From Deferrivibrio essentukiensis (GTDB lineage: Bacteria > Chrysiogenota > Deferribacteres > Deferribacterales > Deferrivibrionaceae): a DNA stretch of 64,000 nt. The DNA lies in assembly GCF_020480685.1 (NCBI RefSeq), contig NZ_JAJAFU010000004.1:96285-160284 (forward strand), in the 5' to 3' direction. This document shows positions 1-8,773 of the stretch, piece after piece; the stretch's first letter is position 1, and the number at the start of each line of letters is the position of its first letter. The notes beneath the pieces were generated by a model. The model did not search any database. It saw nothing but the letters and a program-made list of their open reading frames with translations, and was not told the origin of the DNA. The translations under genes and the position numbers were made by a program.

Positions 1-509
1 TTAATAGGAAATATGAAGTCAATGAGCTGTCGGGGGTAGCTAACATTATCCCTTGGCTGACTGTTGTTTGGGTATCAATAAGGATAGGAGACCTTATTTA
101 TAGGAAAGAGATTTCTGACGCTTTTAGCGGTGATTTTTATTCGGTAATGTTTTTGATAGAGTTTCTATTGATATTTATAGGCTCGATAATGCTGTTAAAT
201 GAAAAGATAAGAAAATCTCCAAGATGGTTATTTATAACAGCGTGTTTGATACTATTTGGCGGTGGGTTATACCGAATGAATGTCTATATAATAGGTTTTA
301 ACCCAGGATACGGATGGAGATATTTCCCTTCATTCTCAGAATTTATGATAACTTTGGGGATAGTAGCCTTTGAAGTATTATTATATCTGATTTTTGTAAA
401 AATGTTTCCGGTATTACCTTCAGGGCACAATACCGAGGTAATTGTTACAGAAGAAGTTCTTGAAAAAAGTGAAAAAATGGCTGGGAGGCTTGAATGGCAA
501 GAAAGATAA
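1..509 (+). CDS. hybB: NiFe-hydrogenase membrane subunit, HybB/NrfD family (3' part)
   Basis: The reading frame is open from base 3 of the window, so this is the C-terminal part of a gene that begins upstream. It encodes several hydrophobic helices (visible segments around PWLTVVWVSIRIGDLIY, FLIEFLLIFIGSIMLL, WLFITACLILFGGGLY and FMITLGIVAFEVLLYLIFV) and a short hydrophilic tail. The family is the quinone-reducing membrane anchor of HybABCO-type hydrogenases and NrfD-like oxidoreductases. Its stop overlaps the large-subunit gene by 16 bases, which supports translational coupling and the hydrogenase assignment. The exact subfamily cannot be judged from a fragment. Confidence 0.78.
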   Translation, partial: NRKYEVNELSGVANIIPWLTVVWVSIRIGDLIYRKEISDAFSGDFYSVMFLIEFLLIFIGSIMLLNEKIRKSPRWLFITACLILFGGGLYRMNVYIIGFNPGYGWRYFPSFSEFMITLGIVAFEVLLYLIFVKMFPVLPSGHNTEVIVTEEVLEKSEKMAGRLEWQER

Positions 510-2176
510 CTATAGACCCAATTACAAGGATAGAGGGGCACTTAAGAATCGATGTTGAGGTAAATGACGGCAAAGTGACTAATGCATGGTCTTCGGCACA
601 GATGTGGAGAGGGATAGAAGTAATTCTAAAGGGGAAAGACCCAAGAGATGCTTGGGCATTTGCTCAGAGATTTTGCGGTGTATGTACTACGGTACACGCA
701 ATTGCGTCCATTAGATCGGTTGAGAATGCTCTTAAGGTGGAAGTACCTCTTAATGCTCAATACATAAGAAATATACTTATCGCTCAACATTCTGTTCAAG
801 ATCATATAGTACATTTTTATCATTTATCGGCACTTGATTGGGTAGATATTGTGTCCGCATTGCAAGCGGATTGCAAAAAGGCTGCATATTTGGCTCAAAG
901 TTTTTCGGATTGGCCTGGAAACAGTCAACAAGAGTTTGAAGCTGTTAAGGCAAAATTGAATGCCTTTGTACAAAATGGAAGACTTGGGATATTTGCCTCA
1001 GGATATTGGGGGCATAAAGCAATGAGACTTTCTCCTGAGCTTAATCTCATTTTGGCTACTCACTATTTAAAGGCATTGGACTATCAGCGAAAGGCAGCTC
1101 AAGCTGTTGCCATTCTCGGTGGTAAAAATCCCCATATACAAAATCTTTGCGTTGGCGGTGTAGCAACAGCGGTTAACGTAGATAACTTGGCGACACTAAA
1201 TATGGAAAGACTGCTGTATCTGAAATCTTTGATGAAAGAAACGGCGGAATTTGTGGAAAAAGTTTATTTCCCTGATTTGGCAATTTTGGCAAATCATTAC
1301 AGAGACTGGTTTAAATATGGGAATGGAGTGGATAATTATTTGGCAGTGCCCGAGTTTCCTCTTGATTCAAAGAGTGAGAAGTTTGAGCTTCCAGGCGGTG
1401 TTTTTTATGATGGCAATATTAAACCATTTAGAATTATAAAAGACCATATGGATGAATATCTGATAAACTCTATAACCGAATCAATTGCACACTCATGGTA
1501 TGTAGGTGAAGATAAATTACATCCTTGGGATGGCGTGACTGAGCCAAACTATACAGATTTTCAGGCTGAAGGAAAATATTCCTGGTCAAAAGCCCCGCGT
1601 TTTAATGAAAAGCCTATGGAAGTGGGCCCTGTTGCACAGCTTTTTGCCATTTATGCTTCGGACAATGAAGAGGCAAAGCAGATTATAAACGATAGTCTTT
1701 TAAGAATAGGGATTAAAATTAATGACTTACAATCAACTATGGGAAGACTCGTAGCAAGGGGTATTAGAGCCAAAATTATGTCAAAAATGTCATTAAAGTT
1801 TGTAGATAAGCTTATTGATAATTTGGCAAAAGGGGATAGTGAATATGCAAATCATACTAATATTCCTGAAGGTGAATTTAGGGGTGTTGGTTTTCATGAA
1901 GCTCCCCGCGGGACACTATCACATTGGATAATTATAGAAGATAAAAAGATAAAAAACTATCAAGCTGTCGTACCATCAACATGGAATGCTTCACCGAGAG
2001 ATGAAAAAGGGCTACTTGGGCCATACGAAGCATCACTTTTGGATAATCCTGTACATGACCCGGAAAAGCCACTTGAAGTATTAAGGACTATTCACTCTTT
2101 TGACCCTTGTATTGCTTGTGCTGTCCATACAATAGACCCGGAAGGGAAAGAGATTGTTAGAGTGAGAGTTTTATAG
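494..2176 (+). CDS. hybC: NiFe-hydrogenase large subunit
   Basis: This is the 560-residue catalytic subunit of a group 1 (membrane-bound uptake) NiFe hydrogenase, which oxidises H2 and carries the Ni-Fe(CN)2CO centre. Both nickel-binding motifs are present: RFCGVC (C61, C64) and DPCIACAVH (C539, C542, H545). The 15 residues after H545 form the C-terminal extension that a maturation protease removes after nickel insertion, and that protease gene follows. A GGGAGG ribosome site precedes the ATG. The small FeS subunit would be expected upstream, outside the window. Confidence 0.97.
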   Translation: MARKITIDPITRIEGHLRIDVEVNDGKVTNAWSSAQMWRGIEVILKGKDPRDAWAFAQRFCGVCTTVHAIASIRSVENALKVEVPLNAQYIRNILIAQHSVQDHIVHFYHLSALDWVDIVSALQADCKKAAYLAQSFSDWPGNSQQEFEAVKAKLNAFVQNGRLGIFASGYWGHKAMRLSPELNLILATHYLKALDYQRKAAQAVAILGGKNPHIQNLCVGGVATAVNVDNLATLNMERLLYLKSLMKETAEFVEKVYFPDLAILANHYRDWFKYGNGVDNYLAVPEFPLDSKSEKFELPGGVFYDGNIKPFRIIKDHMDEYLINSITESIAHSWYVGEDKLHPWDGVTEPNYTDFQAEGKYSWSKAPRFNEKPMEVGPVAQLFAIYASDNEEAKQIINDSLLRIGIKINDLQSTMGRLVARGIRAKIMSKMSLKFVDKLIDNLAKGDSEYANHTNIPEGEFRGVGFHEAPRGTLSHWIIIEDKKIKNYQAVVPSTWNASPRDEKGLLGPYEASLLDNPVHDPEKPLEVLRTIHSFDPCIACAVHTIDPEGKEIVRVRVL

Positions 2177-2177
2177 C

Positions 2178-2203
2178 GGGGAGTTTTTCTCCCCCCATTT
2201 TTT
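2178..2203 (+). terminator. Hairpin with T tract between hybC and its protease gene
   Basis: GGGGAG (2178-2183) pairs with CTCCCC (2189-2194) across a TTTTT loop, followed by CCATTTTTT. It looks like a weak intrinsic terminator or attenuator inside the operon and could lower protease expression relative to the structural subunits. Activity is inferred from structure only. Confidence 0.55.
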
Positions 2204-2220
2204 AATATAAGGGGTGATAA

Positions 2221-2688
2221 TTGAGTAATATAGTTGTTTTCGGAGCTGGAAATATACTTTTGTCAGATGAAGGATTTGGAGTCCATTTTGCAAAATATTT
2301 TGAGGATAAATATAGTTTGCCTGAAAATGTCAGTATTTTTGATGCAGGGACTCTTGGAATTATGGCAATGCATATCATTGAAGAAGCAGATTATCTTTAC
2401 ATAGTTGATGTGATTAGTGTCAAAGGGAATCCGGGAGACATATTCATATATGACAAAGAAGATATTATGCTAAACAGGATTCCGACCAAAATGTCTCCTC
2501 ATCAGATAGGTGTGCAGGAGGTCATGCTATTAAGTGACATAAGGGGTAAATTGCCAAAAGTTGTTAAATTGTTTGGGATAATACCTGAAAGTTTTGAGCC
2601 TGGCACATCTTTATCTAAAAACTTGGAAGAAAAACTACCAAAGCTCGCAGATATGATTTTGTCAGAAATTAAGAGTATAAGTTATTAA
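2221..2688 (+). CDS. hybD: Hydrogenase maturation endopeptidase (HybD/HyaD family)
   Basis: This 155-residue protease clips the C-terminal extension of the large subunit once nickel is in place. The family's nickel-sensing residues are visible: the N-terminal GAGNILLSDEG motif with E17, D63 in IVDVIS, and H94 in MSPHQIG. The start is a TTG preceded by AAGGGGTGATAA. It follows hybC by 44 bases with a hairpin between, as expected for a dedicated maturation factor. Length matches the family. Confidence 0.93.
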   Translation: MSNIVVFGAGNILLSDEGFGVHFAKYFEDKYSLPENVSIFDAGTLGIMAMHIIEEADYLYIVDVISVKGNPGDIFIYDKEDIMLNRIPTKMSPHQIGVQEVMLLSDIRGKLPKVVKLFGIIPESFEPGTSLSKNLEEKLPKLADMILSEIKSISY

Positions 2689-2719
2689 AGATAAATCTCA
2701 AATTGCTTAACAAGAAAGA

Positions 2720-2850
2720 TTAGTCTTTATCATTTTTGGTATTCCGATCGTACTTTGCAGCAATTAATTGTGCACCGGTGGGGGAGTCATTTTTTTTATT
2801 TTTTCAACATCTACAAATTCAAAACAATCATTGCACCAATAAATTCTCAT
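2720..2850 (-). pseudogene. Small CxxC protein, 43 aa if a one-base frameshift is bridged
   Basis: Starting at the ATG at 2850, 13 bases after the AEC transporter stop, the frame encodes MRIYWCNDCFEFVDVEKIKK and then meets a stop after 28 codons. A run of five G on the + strand (2780-2784, read as C5) sits just before this. Adding one base there restores a frame that continues TPPTGAQLIAAKYDRN to a stop at 2720, giving 43 residues. The N-terminal CxxC and spacing suggest half of a zinc-ribbon. It may be a decayed gene, a phase-variable gene or a homopolymer sequencing error. The function is not recognised. Confidence 0.45.
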
Positions 2851-2863
2851 AGCAGGATTACCT

Positions 2864-3769
2864 TTAGGCAATTAGCTTGATTAAAAGTGTTAGAGTTATT
2901 CCTGAAAAGATTGTAGTAAAAAATATTATTGCAGCAATCAGATCCGGACTACGATTAAACTTAATTGCATACATCAAGGGCAAAATTGCCGATGGTCCTG
3001 AAGTCTGAATAAGTGCTACTTTTGCCTCAAGGTCGGTTATAGTAATGGCTTTGAGTGCAAAGAAGCTAATTAGTGGTGATAATGCAAGTCTGCAGAATAC
3101 TGCAATAAGTATTATTGAGAAATAGCTTGCTTGAAATTTAATATTAGCAAGCTGTAACCCAAGTATAAAAATAAGCAGAGGGATCGCGGCTTGTGATAAA
3201 AGGGTAAGCCCTTTATTGATACTTCCCGGTAGAGTTATTCCAAAATAAGAAAAAATCATTCCTATTATAAAAGCATGAAACAGCGGTATTGAAAATACAT
3301 CTTTTAATATGTCTACTATTCTGGACTTTCCGCTACTTAGGTAAATAGCAACGGTACTTAGCGAAATATTAAAGGTTATGAAATAGATAACCGAGTATGT
3401 TACTGCTTCTGGGCCAAAAGTAAAATATATTAATGGTAGCCCAAAGTTTCCTACATTTATCATTGAGATTGATAGCGCAAAGGGGGTCTTTGTGTTATCA
3501 GGGAATTTAAATATTTTTGCAATAATGTATCCCAACAAAATTAGGGATGCAGTTAACATACTCATAAAAATAAACGGCTTTGCAAGCTGGTCAAAAGTGA
3601 TGTTGTGTTTTATTAGAGATTCAAAAACAAATATGGGGGCAAAAATTGTCAATGTCATATCTGTTATCTGTTTTATGTTTGGATTAAAGTTTTTGTTATA
3701 GAAGAATGCTATCCCTATAATTAGAAAAAGAGGTAGCAGAGATTCGTTAAATATTATAAAAAATTCCAT
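2864..3769 (-). CDS. AEC family transporter (auxin efflux carrier-like permease)
   Basis: A 301-residue integral membrane protein with about ten hydrophobic helices spread along its length. It shows the family pattern of a symmetric carrier, with helix-breaking motifs such as NVGNFGLPLIYF near residue 105 and a C-terminal segment reading SGPSAILPLMYAIKF. Bacterial members export or exchange small organic anions such as malate or malonate; the substrate here cannot be told. Its SD (GAGG) overlaps the xerC stop and the two genes are one base apart, so it is the tail of the xerC operon. Confidence 0.85.
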   Translation of the reverse strand: MEFFIIFNESLLPLFLIIGIAFFYNKNFNPNIKQITDMTLTIFAPIFVFESLIKHNITFDQLAKPFIFMSMLTASLILLGYIIAKIFKFPDNTKTPFALSISMINVGNFGLPLIYFTFGPEAVTYSVIYFITFNISLSTVAIYLSSGKSRIVDILKDVFSIPLFHAFIIGMIFSYFGITLPGSINKGLTLLSQAAIPLLIFILGLQLANIKFQASYFSIILIAVFCRLALSPLISFFALKAITITDLEAKVALIQTSGPSAILPLMYAIKFNRSPDLIAAIIFFTTIFSGITLTLLIKLIA

Positions 3770-3770
3770 T

Positions 3771-4670
3771 TTATCCTCTTTTTGAATAGGGATGAGCTAC
3801 ATCATATATTTTTAATATCTCAGATAGGTTTAAATGTGTGTATTTCTGTGTAGTGGAAAGGGATGAATGCCCCAAAAGGTGCTGAATAGTTCGAAGGTCA
3901 GCCCCATTTTCCAAAAGGTGGGTGGCAAATGTGTGCCTAAAATCATGAGGGCTATAGTCACAGGGAAGGCCTGCCATTTTAAGATATTTTTCAACAATAC
4001 GTCGTACGCTTCTGTCAGTAAGCCTGGTGCCTAATTTATTAATAAATAAAGCTTCTGGGTTTTTTACCCCTTTTTTTGCCATCAAAATCCTCTTTTGCAA
4101 GTAATCCTGAATCATTTCAATATGGAAATAATCTAAAGGGAGGACTCTCTCCTTTTTCCCCTTCCCTTTAACCCGAATTCTAAGTCCATTAAAATCCACA
4201 TCGTTGATATCTGTAAGTACGAGCTCCGAAACTCGCATTCCGGTGCCATAGAGCATTTCAAGAATAAGCGCATCACGCAAGCCGTCTGGGGTACTTCTGT
4301 CAGGTGTCTCAAGAAGATTTAATATATCATCTATATTGAATACCTTAAATAGCTTTTGCTCTTTTTTAGGAAATCTTAAAAGTCTTGAAGGGTTATCTTG
4401 AATAAATCCCCTTTTTACAAGAAAGTTGAAAAAAGACTTTAAGCAGGCAATCTTTCTTTCTATGGTAGATTTGCTTAACCCTTTTTCGTAAAGACTGTTT
4501 ATAAACCCACGAAGGGTAAAATATGAAATTTCTGTTATTTCTTTGTTATCTTTAAGAAAAAGCATCAAATCATTAATATCGTTCAGATATGATTTAAGTG
4601 TATGCTGACTGTAACCTTTTTCAACTTGCAAAAAGACTGTAAATTTTGATATAGCCTCTTCCGCTTTCAT
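3771..4670 (-). CDS. xerC: Tyrosine recombinase XerC/XerD
   Basis: A 299-residue site-specific recombinase that resolves chromosome dimers at dif. It has an N-terminal SAM-like core-binding domain (about 1-100) and a catalytic domain with the full set of residues: R146 (TGMRVSEL), a lysine in VKGKGKKER near 170, H242 and R245 (PHDFRHTFATHLL), H268 (LLGHSS) and nucleophile Y277 (TTQKYTHL). Length is typical. Its ATG overlaps the trmFO stop as ATGA. The trmFO-topA neighbourhood favours XerC over XerD, but paralogy elsewhere in the genome cannot be checked. Confidence 0.92.
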   Translation of the reverse strand: MKAEEAISKFTVFLQVEKGYSQHTLKSYLNDINDLMLFLKDNKEITEISYFTLRGFINSLYEKGLSKSTIERKIACLKSFFNFLVKRGFIQDNPSRLLRFPKKEQKLFKVFNIDDILNLLETPDRSTPDGLRDALILEMLYGTGMRVSELVLTDINDVDFNGLRIRVKGKGKKERVLPLDYFHIEMIQDYLQKRILMAKKGVKNPEALFINKLGTRLTDRSVRRIVEKYLKMAGLPCDYSPHDFRHTFATHLLENGADLRTIQHLLGHSSLSTTQKYTHLNLSEILKIYDVAHPYSKRG

Positions 4671-5989
4671 AAGCCTATAGATTTAACATAATTGTCTAAA
4701 TCTTCAAGAGCTCTGTTGCTCATTAAGGTTTTTTTAAGTTTTTTATCTTTTATCTTTTTGTCAAGTGGTGGGAGCATTCCAAAATGAAAGTTACTTGGCG
4801 AAAAGCCCCCTTTTGGCTCAGTGCTGACATATTCACCTAATGCTCTTAGCGCTGAAGTTATTGGAAAGTCTAACTCTTTTTGACGGGTAAGATATAAAAA
4901 TAGGTCTAAGGCAGCAGTAAGTCCACTGGCAATAGATTCTACATAGCCTTCAACTCCACTCAACTGGCCGGCTATATACAAATATTTAGATTCTTTGAAT
5001 TTAAAATTGCGGTTAAGTTTTCCGGGGCTTTTGACATAAGTATTTCTGTGTATTGAGCCAAATCTTAAAAATTCCGCACTCTCAAGGCCTGGAATTAATC
5101 TAAAAACCCTCTTTTGCTCACCGATTTTCATTTTTGTTTGAAATCCTACTATATTGTAGGCTGTCCCTTCATTATTTTCTTTTCTTAGCTGGACAACAGC
5201 ATAATATTCTTCATTTGTTTCAGGATGTCTTAATCCCACAGGGCGCATAGGTCCAAAGGTCAAGGTTTTCTCACCCCTTGATGCCATCTCTTCAATAGGC
5301 ATACATCTTTCAAAAACAGCTCCTTTTTCAAAGTCTTTAAATTCAACCTTATCAGCGTTTATTAGTTCATTATAAAAAATCTGAAACTCTTCTTTGGTCA
5401 TAGGGCAATTAAGATAATCAGCCTCCCCTTTATCGTAGCGGCTTTTAAAGAAACATTTGTCATAATTAATACTCCCAGCATCTATAATAGGTGAGATTGC
5501 GTCATAAAAAAATAGCCCATTTCCAAATAATTTGGCCAAGAAATTTGCCATTTTTGAAGAGGTCAAAGGCCCTGTGGCAATAATTGTAGGTAGATTAAAA
5601 TCAATTTCACAGAGTTCTTCCCTTATCAGCTCTATATTTTTATTATTCATGATTGCCTCAGTAACAGACCTGGCAAAGAGATTTCTGTCAACGGATAATG
5701 CCCCCCCGGATGGAACTCTGGTGTTAAGAGCAATATTTATAAGTGGACTGTTAAGCTTTAAAAGTTCCGCCTTCAAAAGTCCGTTAGCGGTGTCGAGGGA
5801 TTCAGATTTTAAAGAATTAGAGCATACCAATTCGCCTAAGAGGTCTGTTTCATGTGCTTCTGTATTTTTTAGAGGCCTCATTTCGTAAAGTCTTACTCTT
5901 AATGATTTAGACGCGAGAAAGAGTGCAGCCTCGCTCCCGGCGAGACCTCCTCCCACTATAACAACATCAGGATTTTGGAATGATTTCAT
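4667..5989 (-). CDS. trmFO: Folate/FAD-dependent tRNA(m5U54) methyltransferase TrmFO
   Basis: This enzyme makes 5-methyluridine at position 54 of tRNA using methylenetetrahydrofolate and FADH2. The FAD-binding motif VVIVGGGLAGSEAA lies at the N terminus and CSNSLKS, MRPVGLRHP and QLSGVEGYVESIASG are family signatures. I chose the ATG at 5989 (440 residues, the family norm); the longer frame to 6061 would add 24 residues before the FAD motif. An ATG at 5995 is also possible, and neither has a strong SD. It overlaps the end of topA by 23 bases. Confidence 0.95.
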   Translation of the reverse strand: MKSFQNPDVVIVGGGLAGSEAALFLASKSLRVRLYEMRPLKNTEAHETDLLGELVCSNSLKSESLDTANGLLKAELLKLNSPLINIALNTRVPSGGALSVDRNLFARSVTEAIMNNKNIELIREELCEIDFNLPTIIATGPLTSSKMANFLAKLFGNGLFFYDAISPIIDAGSINYDKCFFKSRYDKGEADYLNCPMTKEEFQIFYNELINADKVEFKDFEKGAVFERCMPIEEMASRGEKTLTFGPMRPVGLRHPETNEEYYAVVQLRKENNEGTAYNIVGFQTKMKIGEQKRVFRLIPGLESAEFLRFGSIHRNTYVKSPGKLNRNFKFKESKYLYIAGQLSGVEGYVESIASGLTAALDLFLYLTRQKELDFPITSALRALGEYVSTEPKGGFSPSNFHFGMLPPLDKKIKDKKLKKTLMSNRALEDLDNYVKSIGL

Positions 5990-8312
5990 TGTCATCAGTT
6001 TTAATGGCAGACTTTGTATTTTTACAGTCGGGATATTTGTTGCACGCAAAAAACATTCCACGCCTGCTTTTTTTCAAAACCATCTCTGAACCACACTTTT
6101 CACAGTTAAACTTAGCAACTTTTATGATTTGAACTTTCAACTTACCGTCATTGTCCACCGAGATGCTTGAGGTAAATTTACATTCAGGGTAATTTGAGCA
6201 ACCCGCAAACATGCCGTTTCTTCCAGACTTCACCACAAGATTATTCCCGCATTCTGGACACTTGTCCTCTAATTTATCGTCTTTGTTCAAAAGGATAAAT
6301 CCACCATCAGGTTTTCTTATAAAGCTTTTGATATTTTTGCATTCGGGATATCCAGAGCAAGCCAAAATTTCTCCAAATCTACTCTTTTTAAACACGAGTG
6401 GCTTACCACATTTTTCACATTTAAGTCCTGAATCTTCATGCGGTGCGGCCTCTACAAGCTCAATTTTACCGTTTTCAAGCCTTTTGTAATTTGAAGTAAA
6501 GTCGCAGTCAGGATATTTCTGGCAGGCGACAAATGGTCCGTTTTTTCCATATTTTATGACAAGCTCAGATGCACATTTAGGACACTTAATATCCTTTAAA
6601 ATTAGGTTCATTTTCAAATGCTTTGTAGCATCTTCAAGCTCAGGAGCAAACTTATTGTAAAACTCTTTTAGAGCATCTTTCCAATCAAGCTTCCCTTCCT
6701 CTATTTCGTCAAGCTCATTTTCCATTTTAGCGGTAAAGTTGACTTCAAAAATATCATTGAAGTTGCTGACCAAAAGGTTATTTACTATTCTACCAAGCTC
6801 TGTGGGGTATAATTTTTTTTGCTCATTTATTACATAATCTCGTTCAAGTAGAGTGGATATGATAGAAGCATAAGTACTTGGTCTGCCAATACCCTTTTGT
6901 TCAAGAGTTTTAACGAGAGACGCTTCCGAATATCTGGGGGGCGGACTGGTAAATTGTTGTTTGGTTTCGTATTTATTTGTGGTAAGTTTGTCATCTTCGT
7001 TGATATCGTAGAAAAGGTTTTCCTCTTCGTTGCCGTTTTCTTCAGCAGACTCTGTGTATACCTTTGTGTAACCGGCAAATTTCAAAATTTTCCCTGATGC
7101 CTTAAACTCATAATCACCTACTTTTATAAATATACTTGTTGAGTAAAATTCGGCATCAGCCATCTGGCTGGCTATAAATCTTTGCCAGATAAGGTTATAC
7201 AGCTTGTATTGGTCGGCATTTAGATACTTCTTTAATTCTTCTGGATTTCTTAAAGGGTCAGTTGGCCTTATGGCTTCATGGGCATCCTGGATTTTTGTTT
7301 TAGATTGGGAAGCTTTTTTAGGCTTTCCGACAAATTCTTTGCCAAAGTTTTGTTCGATATATTTATGGGCTGCATCTACCGACTCTTGTGATACCCTTGT
7401 AGAGTCAGTACGCATATAAGTAATAAGCCCTACCGGCCCTTCTTTTGGGATATCGATACCTTCATAAAGCTGCTGAGCAACCATCATTGTCTTTTTCGCT
7501 GAAAATCCAAGCTTCCTAATTGCCTCTTGCTGCAGTTTAGAAGTTATAAATGGAAGAGGTGCAGCAGATTTTACAACCTTTTTATCAATTTTGTCTATCT
7601 GTGGCTCTGATTTGTTTAAATCGGTAAGAACGTTGTCACATTCAGTTTTATTTTTTATTTCAAAAGATTTACCGTTTTTTTTCTCAAGTCTTGCCTTTAT
7701 TTCCGTTTTATTAGAATTGAAAAAACCTGTAACAATCCAATATTCTTTTGGTACAAACTTTTCAATTTCTTCTTCCCTTTCACATATAAGTCTCAGAGCA
7801 ACGGACTGAACCCTTCCTGCAGAAAGTCCGTATTTGAGGGGTTTCCATAGAAGGGGGCTAACCATATAGCCCACCAATCTGTCAAGGATTCTCCTTGATT
7901 GCTGAGCATTTACTCTGTTTATGTTTATTTGGCTTGGATTTGCTATGCCTTCTGTTATACCTTTTTTTGTAATTTCGTTAAATTGTATACGATATATCTC
8001 TTTAGCTTTTTTCTTTATCTCTTCACTAATATGCCATGCAATGGCCTCCCCTTCTCTGTCTGGGTCGGGAGCAAGATAAACTTTTTCGGCATTCTCTGCC
8101 TCTTTTTTCAACTGATCGATGACCTTCTTTTTCCCTTTTATAACTTTATATTGAGGAGTAAAGTTTTTTTCTATATCTACACCTAACTCTTTGTCAGGCA
8201 AATCTTTTACATGCCCGACGCTGGCAAGGACTTTATAGTTTTTGCCAAGATATTTTTCTATGGTGCGAGCCTTTGCAGGCGATTCAACAATTACTAAGTT
8301 GTATTTAGACAT
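5967..8312 (-). CDS. topA: DNA topoisomerase I
   Basis: A 781-residue type IA topoisomerase that relaxes negative supercoils. The Toprim domain carries E10 (VVESPAKA) and D83/D85/E87 (DPDREGEA); the nucleophile is Y299 in GLITYMRTDSTR. The C terminus holds four CxxC...C zinc-finger repeats (roughly residues 570-770), each with a YPxC segment, one of the longer bacterial arrangements. An SD (GAGG) lies just upstream of the ATG. It sits in the conserved dprA-(smg)-topA-trmFO-xerC order. Confidence 0.98.
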   Translation of the reverse strand: MSKYNLVIVESPAKARTIEKYLGKNYKVLASVGHVKDLPDKELGVDIEKNFTPQYKVIKGKKKVIDQLKKEAENAEKVYLAPDPDREGEAIAWHISEEIKKKAKEIYRIQFNEITKKGITEGIANPSQININRVNAQQSRRILDRLVGYMVSPLLWKPLKYGLSAGRVQSVALRLICEREEEIEKFVPKEYWIVTGFFNSNKTEIKARLEKKNGKSFEIKNKTECDNVLTDLNKSEPQIDKIDKKVVKSAAPLPFITSKLQQEAIRKLGFSAKKTMMVAQQLYEGIDIPKEGPVGLITYMRTDSTRVSQESVDAAHKYIEQNFGKEFVGKPKKASQSKTKIQDAHEAIRPTDPLRNPEELKKYLNADQYKLYNLIWQRFIASQMADAEFYSTSIFIKVGDYEFKASGKILKFAGYTKVYTESAEENGNEEENLFYDINEDDKLTTNKYETKQQFTSPPPRYSEASLVKTLEQKGIGRPSTYASIISTLLERDYVINEQKKLYPTELGRIVNNLLVSNFNDIFEVNFTAKMENELDEIEEGKLDWKDALKEFYNKFAPELEDATKHLKMNLILKDIKCPKCASELVIKYGKNGPFVACQKYPDCDFTSNYKRLENGKIELVEAAPHEDSGLKCEKCGKPLVFKKSRFGEILACSGYPECKNIKSFIRKPDGGFILLNKDDKLEDKCPECGNNLVVKSGRNGMFAGCSNYPECKFTSSISVDNDGKLKVQIIKVAKFNCEKCGSEMVLKKSRRGMFFACNKYPDCKNTKSAIKTDDNEIIPKS

Positions 8313-8329
8313 TGAAAAACCTCAGATAG

Positions 8330-8746
8330 TTAATTGGTAAGATCCTTTTCCTCTTTTAGCTCTTGTCTTAACAAGGATTTTTTTTCAAGAAGTGTGTATA
8401 AAATTATCTGTTTTATATTTTCTGCATCTATTTTTGATGCATCTGCATCCATTGCCTTCTCTATAACCTCTTCCATAGAAATGAAATCTAAAAAACCTGT
8501 AAGCATAAGCTTTTGAAGGTAAAGCATTGCATCTTGGGTAAGTTTGTTTCTTTCGGAAACACAAAAATGCCTTATAATGGGCATCCCTTCAAATGAATTA
8601 AAATCTAACATAGATAATGTTTGTCTTATCTCGTAGTCGTCAAACCCTGTATTATAGAGGAAATCGGCGATATCCTGCTCATTTACAAATGTATTTGAAT
8701 CGATAAAATCCATTATCAAATTTAAAGCTATAACTATTTTGTCCAT
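8330..8746 (-). CDS. smg: Smg family protein (DUF494)
   Basis: A 138-residue acidic, mostly helical protein. The N-terminal stretch ending FLYNTGFDDYEIRQTL and its position between dprA and topA match Smg (DUF494), which occupies the same place in many proteobacteria. The biochemical role of the family is not established. GGAGATAAG precedes the ATG, and topA starts 17 bases after its stop. Confidence 0.82.
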   Translation of the reverse strand: MDKIVIALNLIMDFIDSNTFVNEQDIADFLYNTGFDDYEIRQTLSMLDFNSFEGMPIIRHFCVSERNKLTQDAMLYLQKLMLTGFLDFISMEEVIEKAMDADASKIDAENIKQIILYTLLEKKSLLRQELKEEKDLTN

Positions 8747-8773
8747 CTTATCTCCAATTATATTATAAGAGAA

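Noticed and set aside
5532..5888. 118-codon open frame on the + strand within trmFO
   Set aside because: It is an antisense shadow of a well-supported gene with no SD or family features. Many similar antisense frames across topA, dnaX, rng and hflX were left out for the same reason.
4667..6061. TrmFO starting at 6061
   Set aside because: The extra 24 residues lie inside topA coding sequence ahead of the FAD motif and are not typical of the family.
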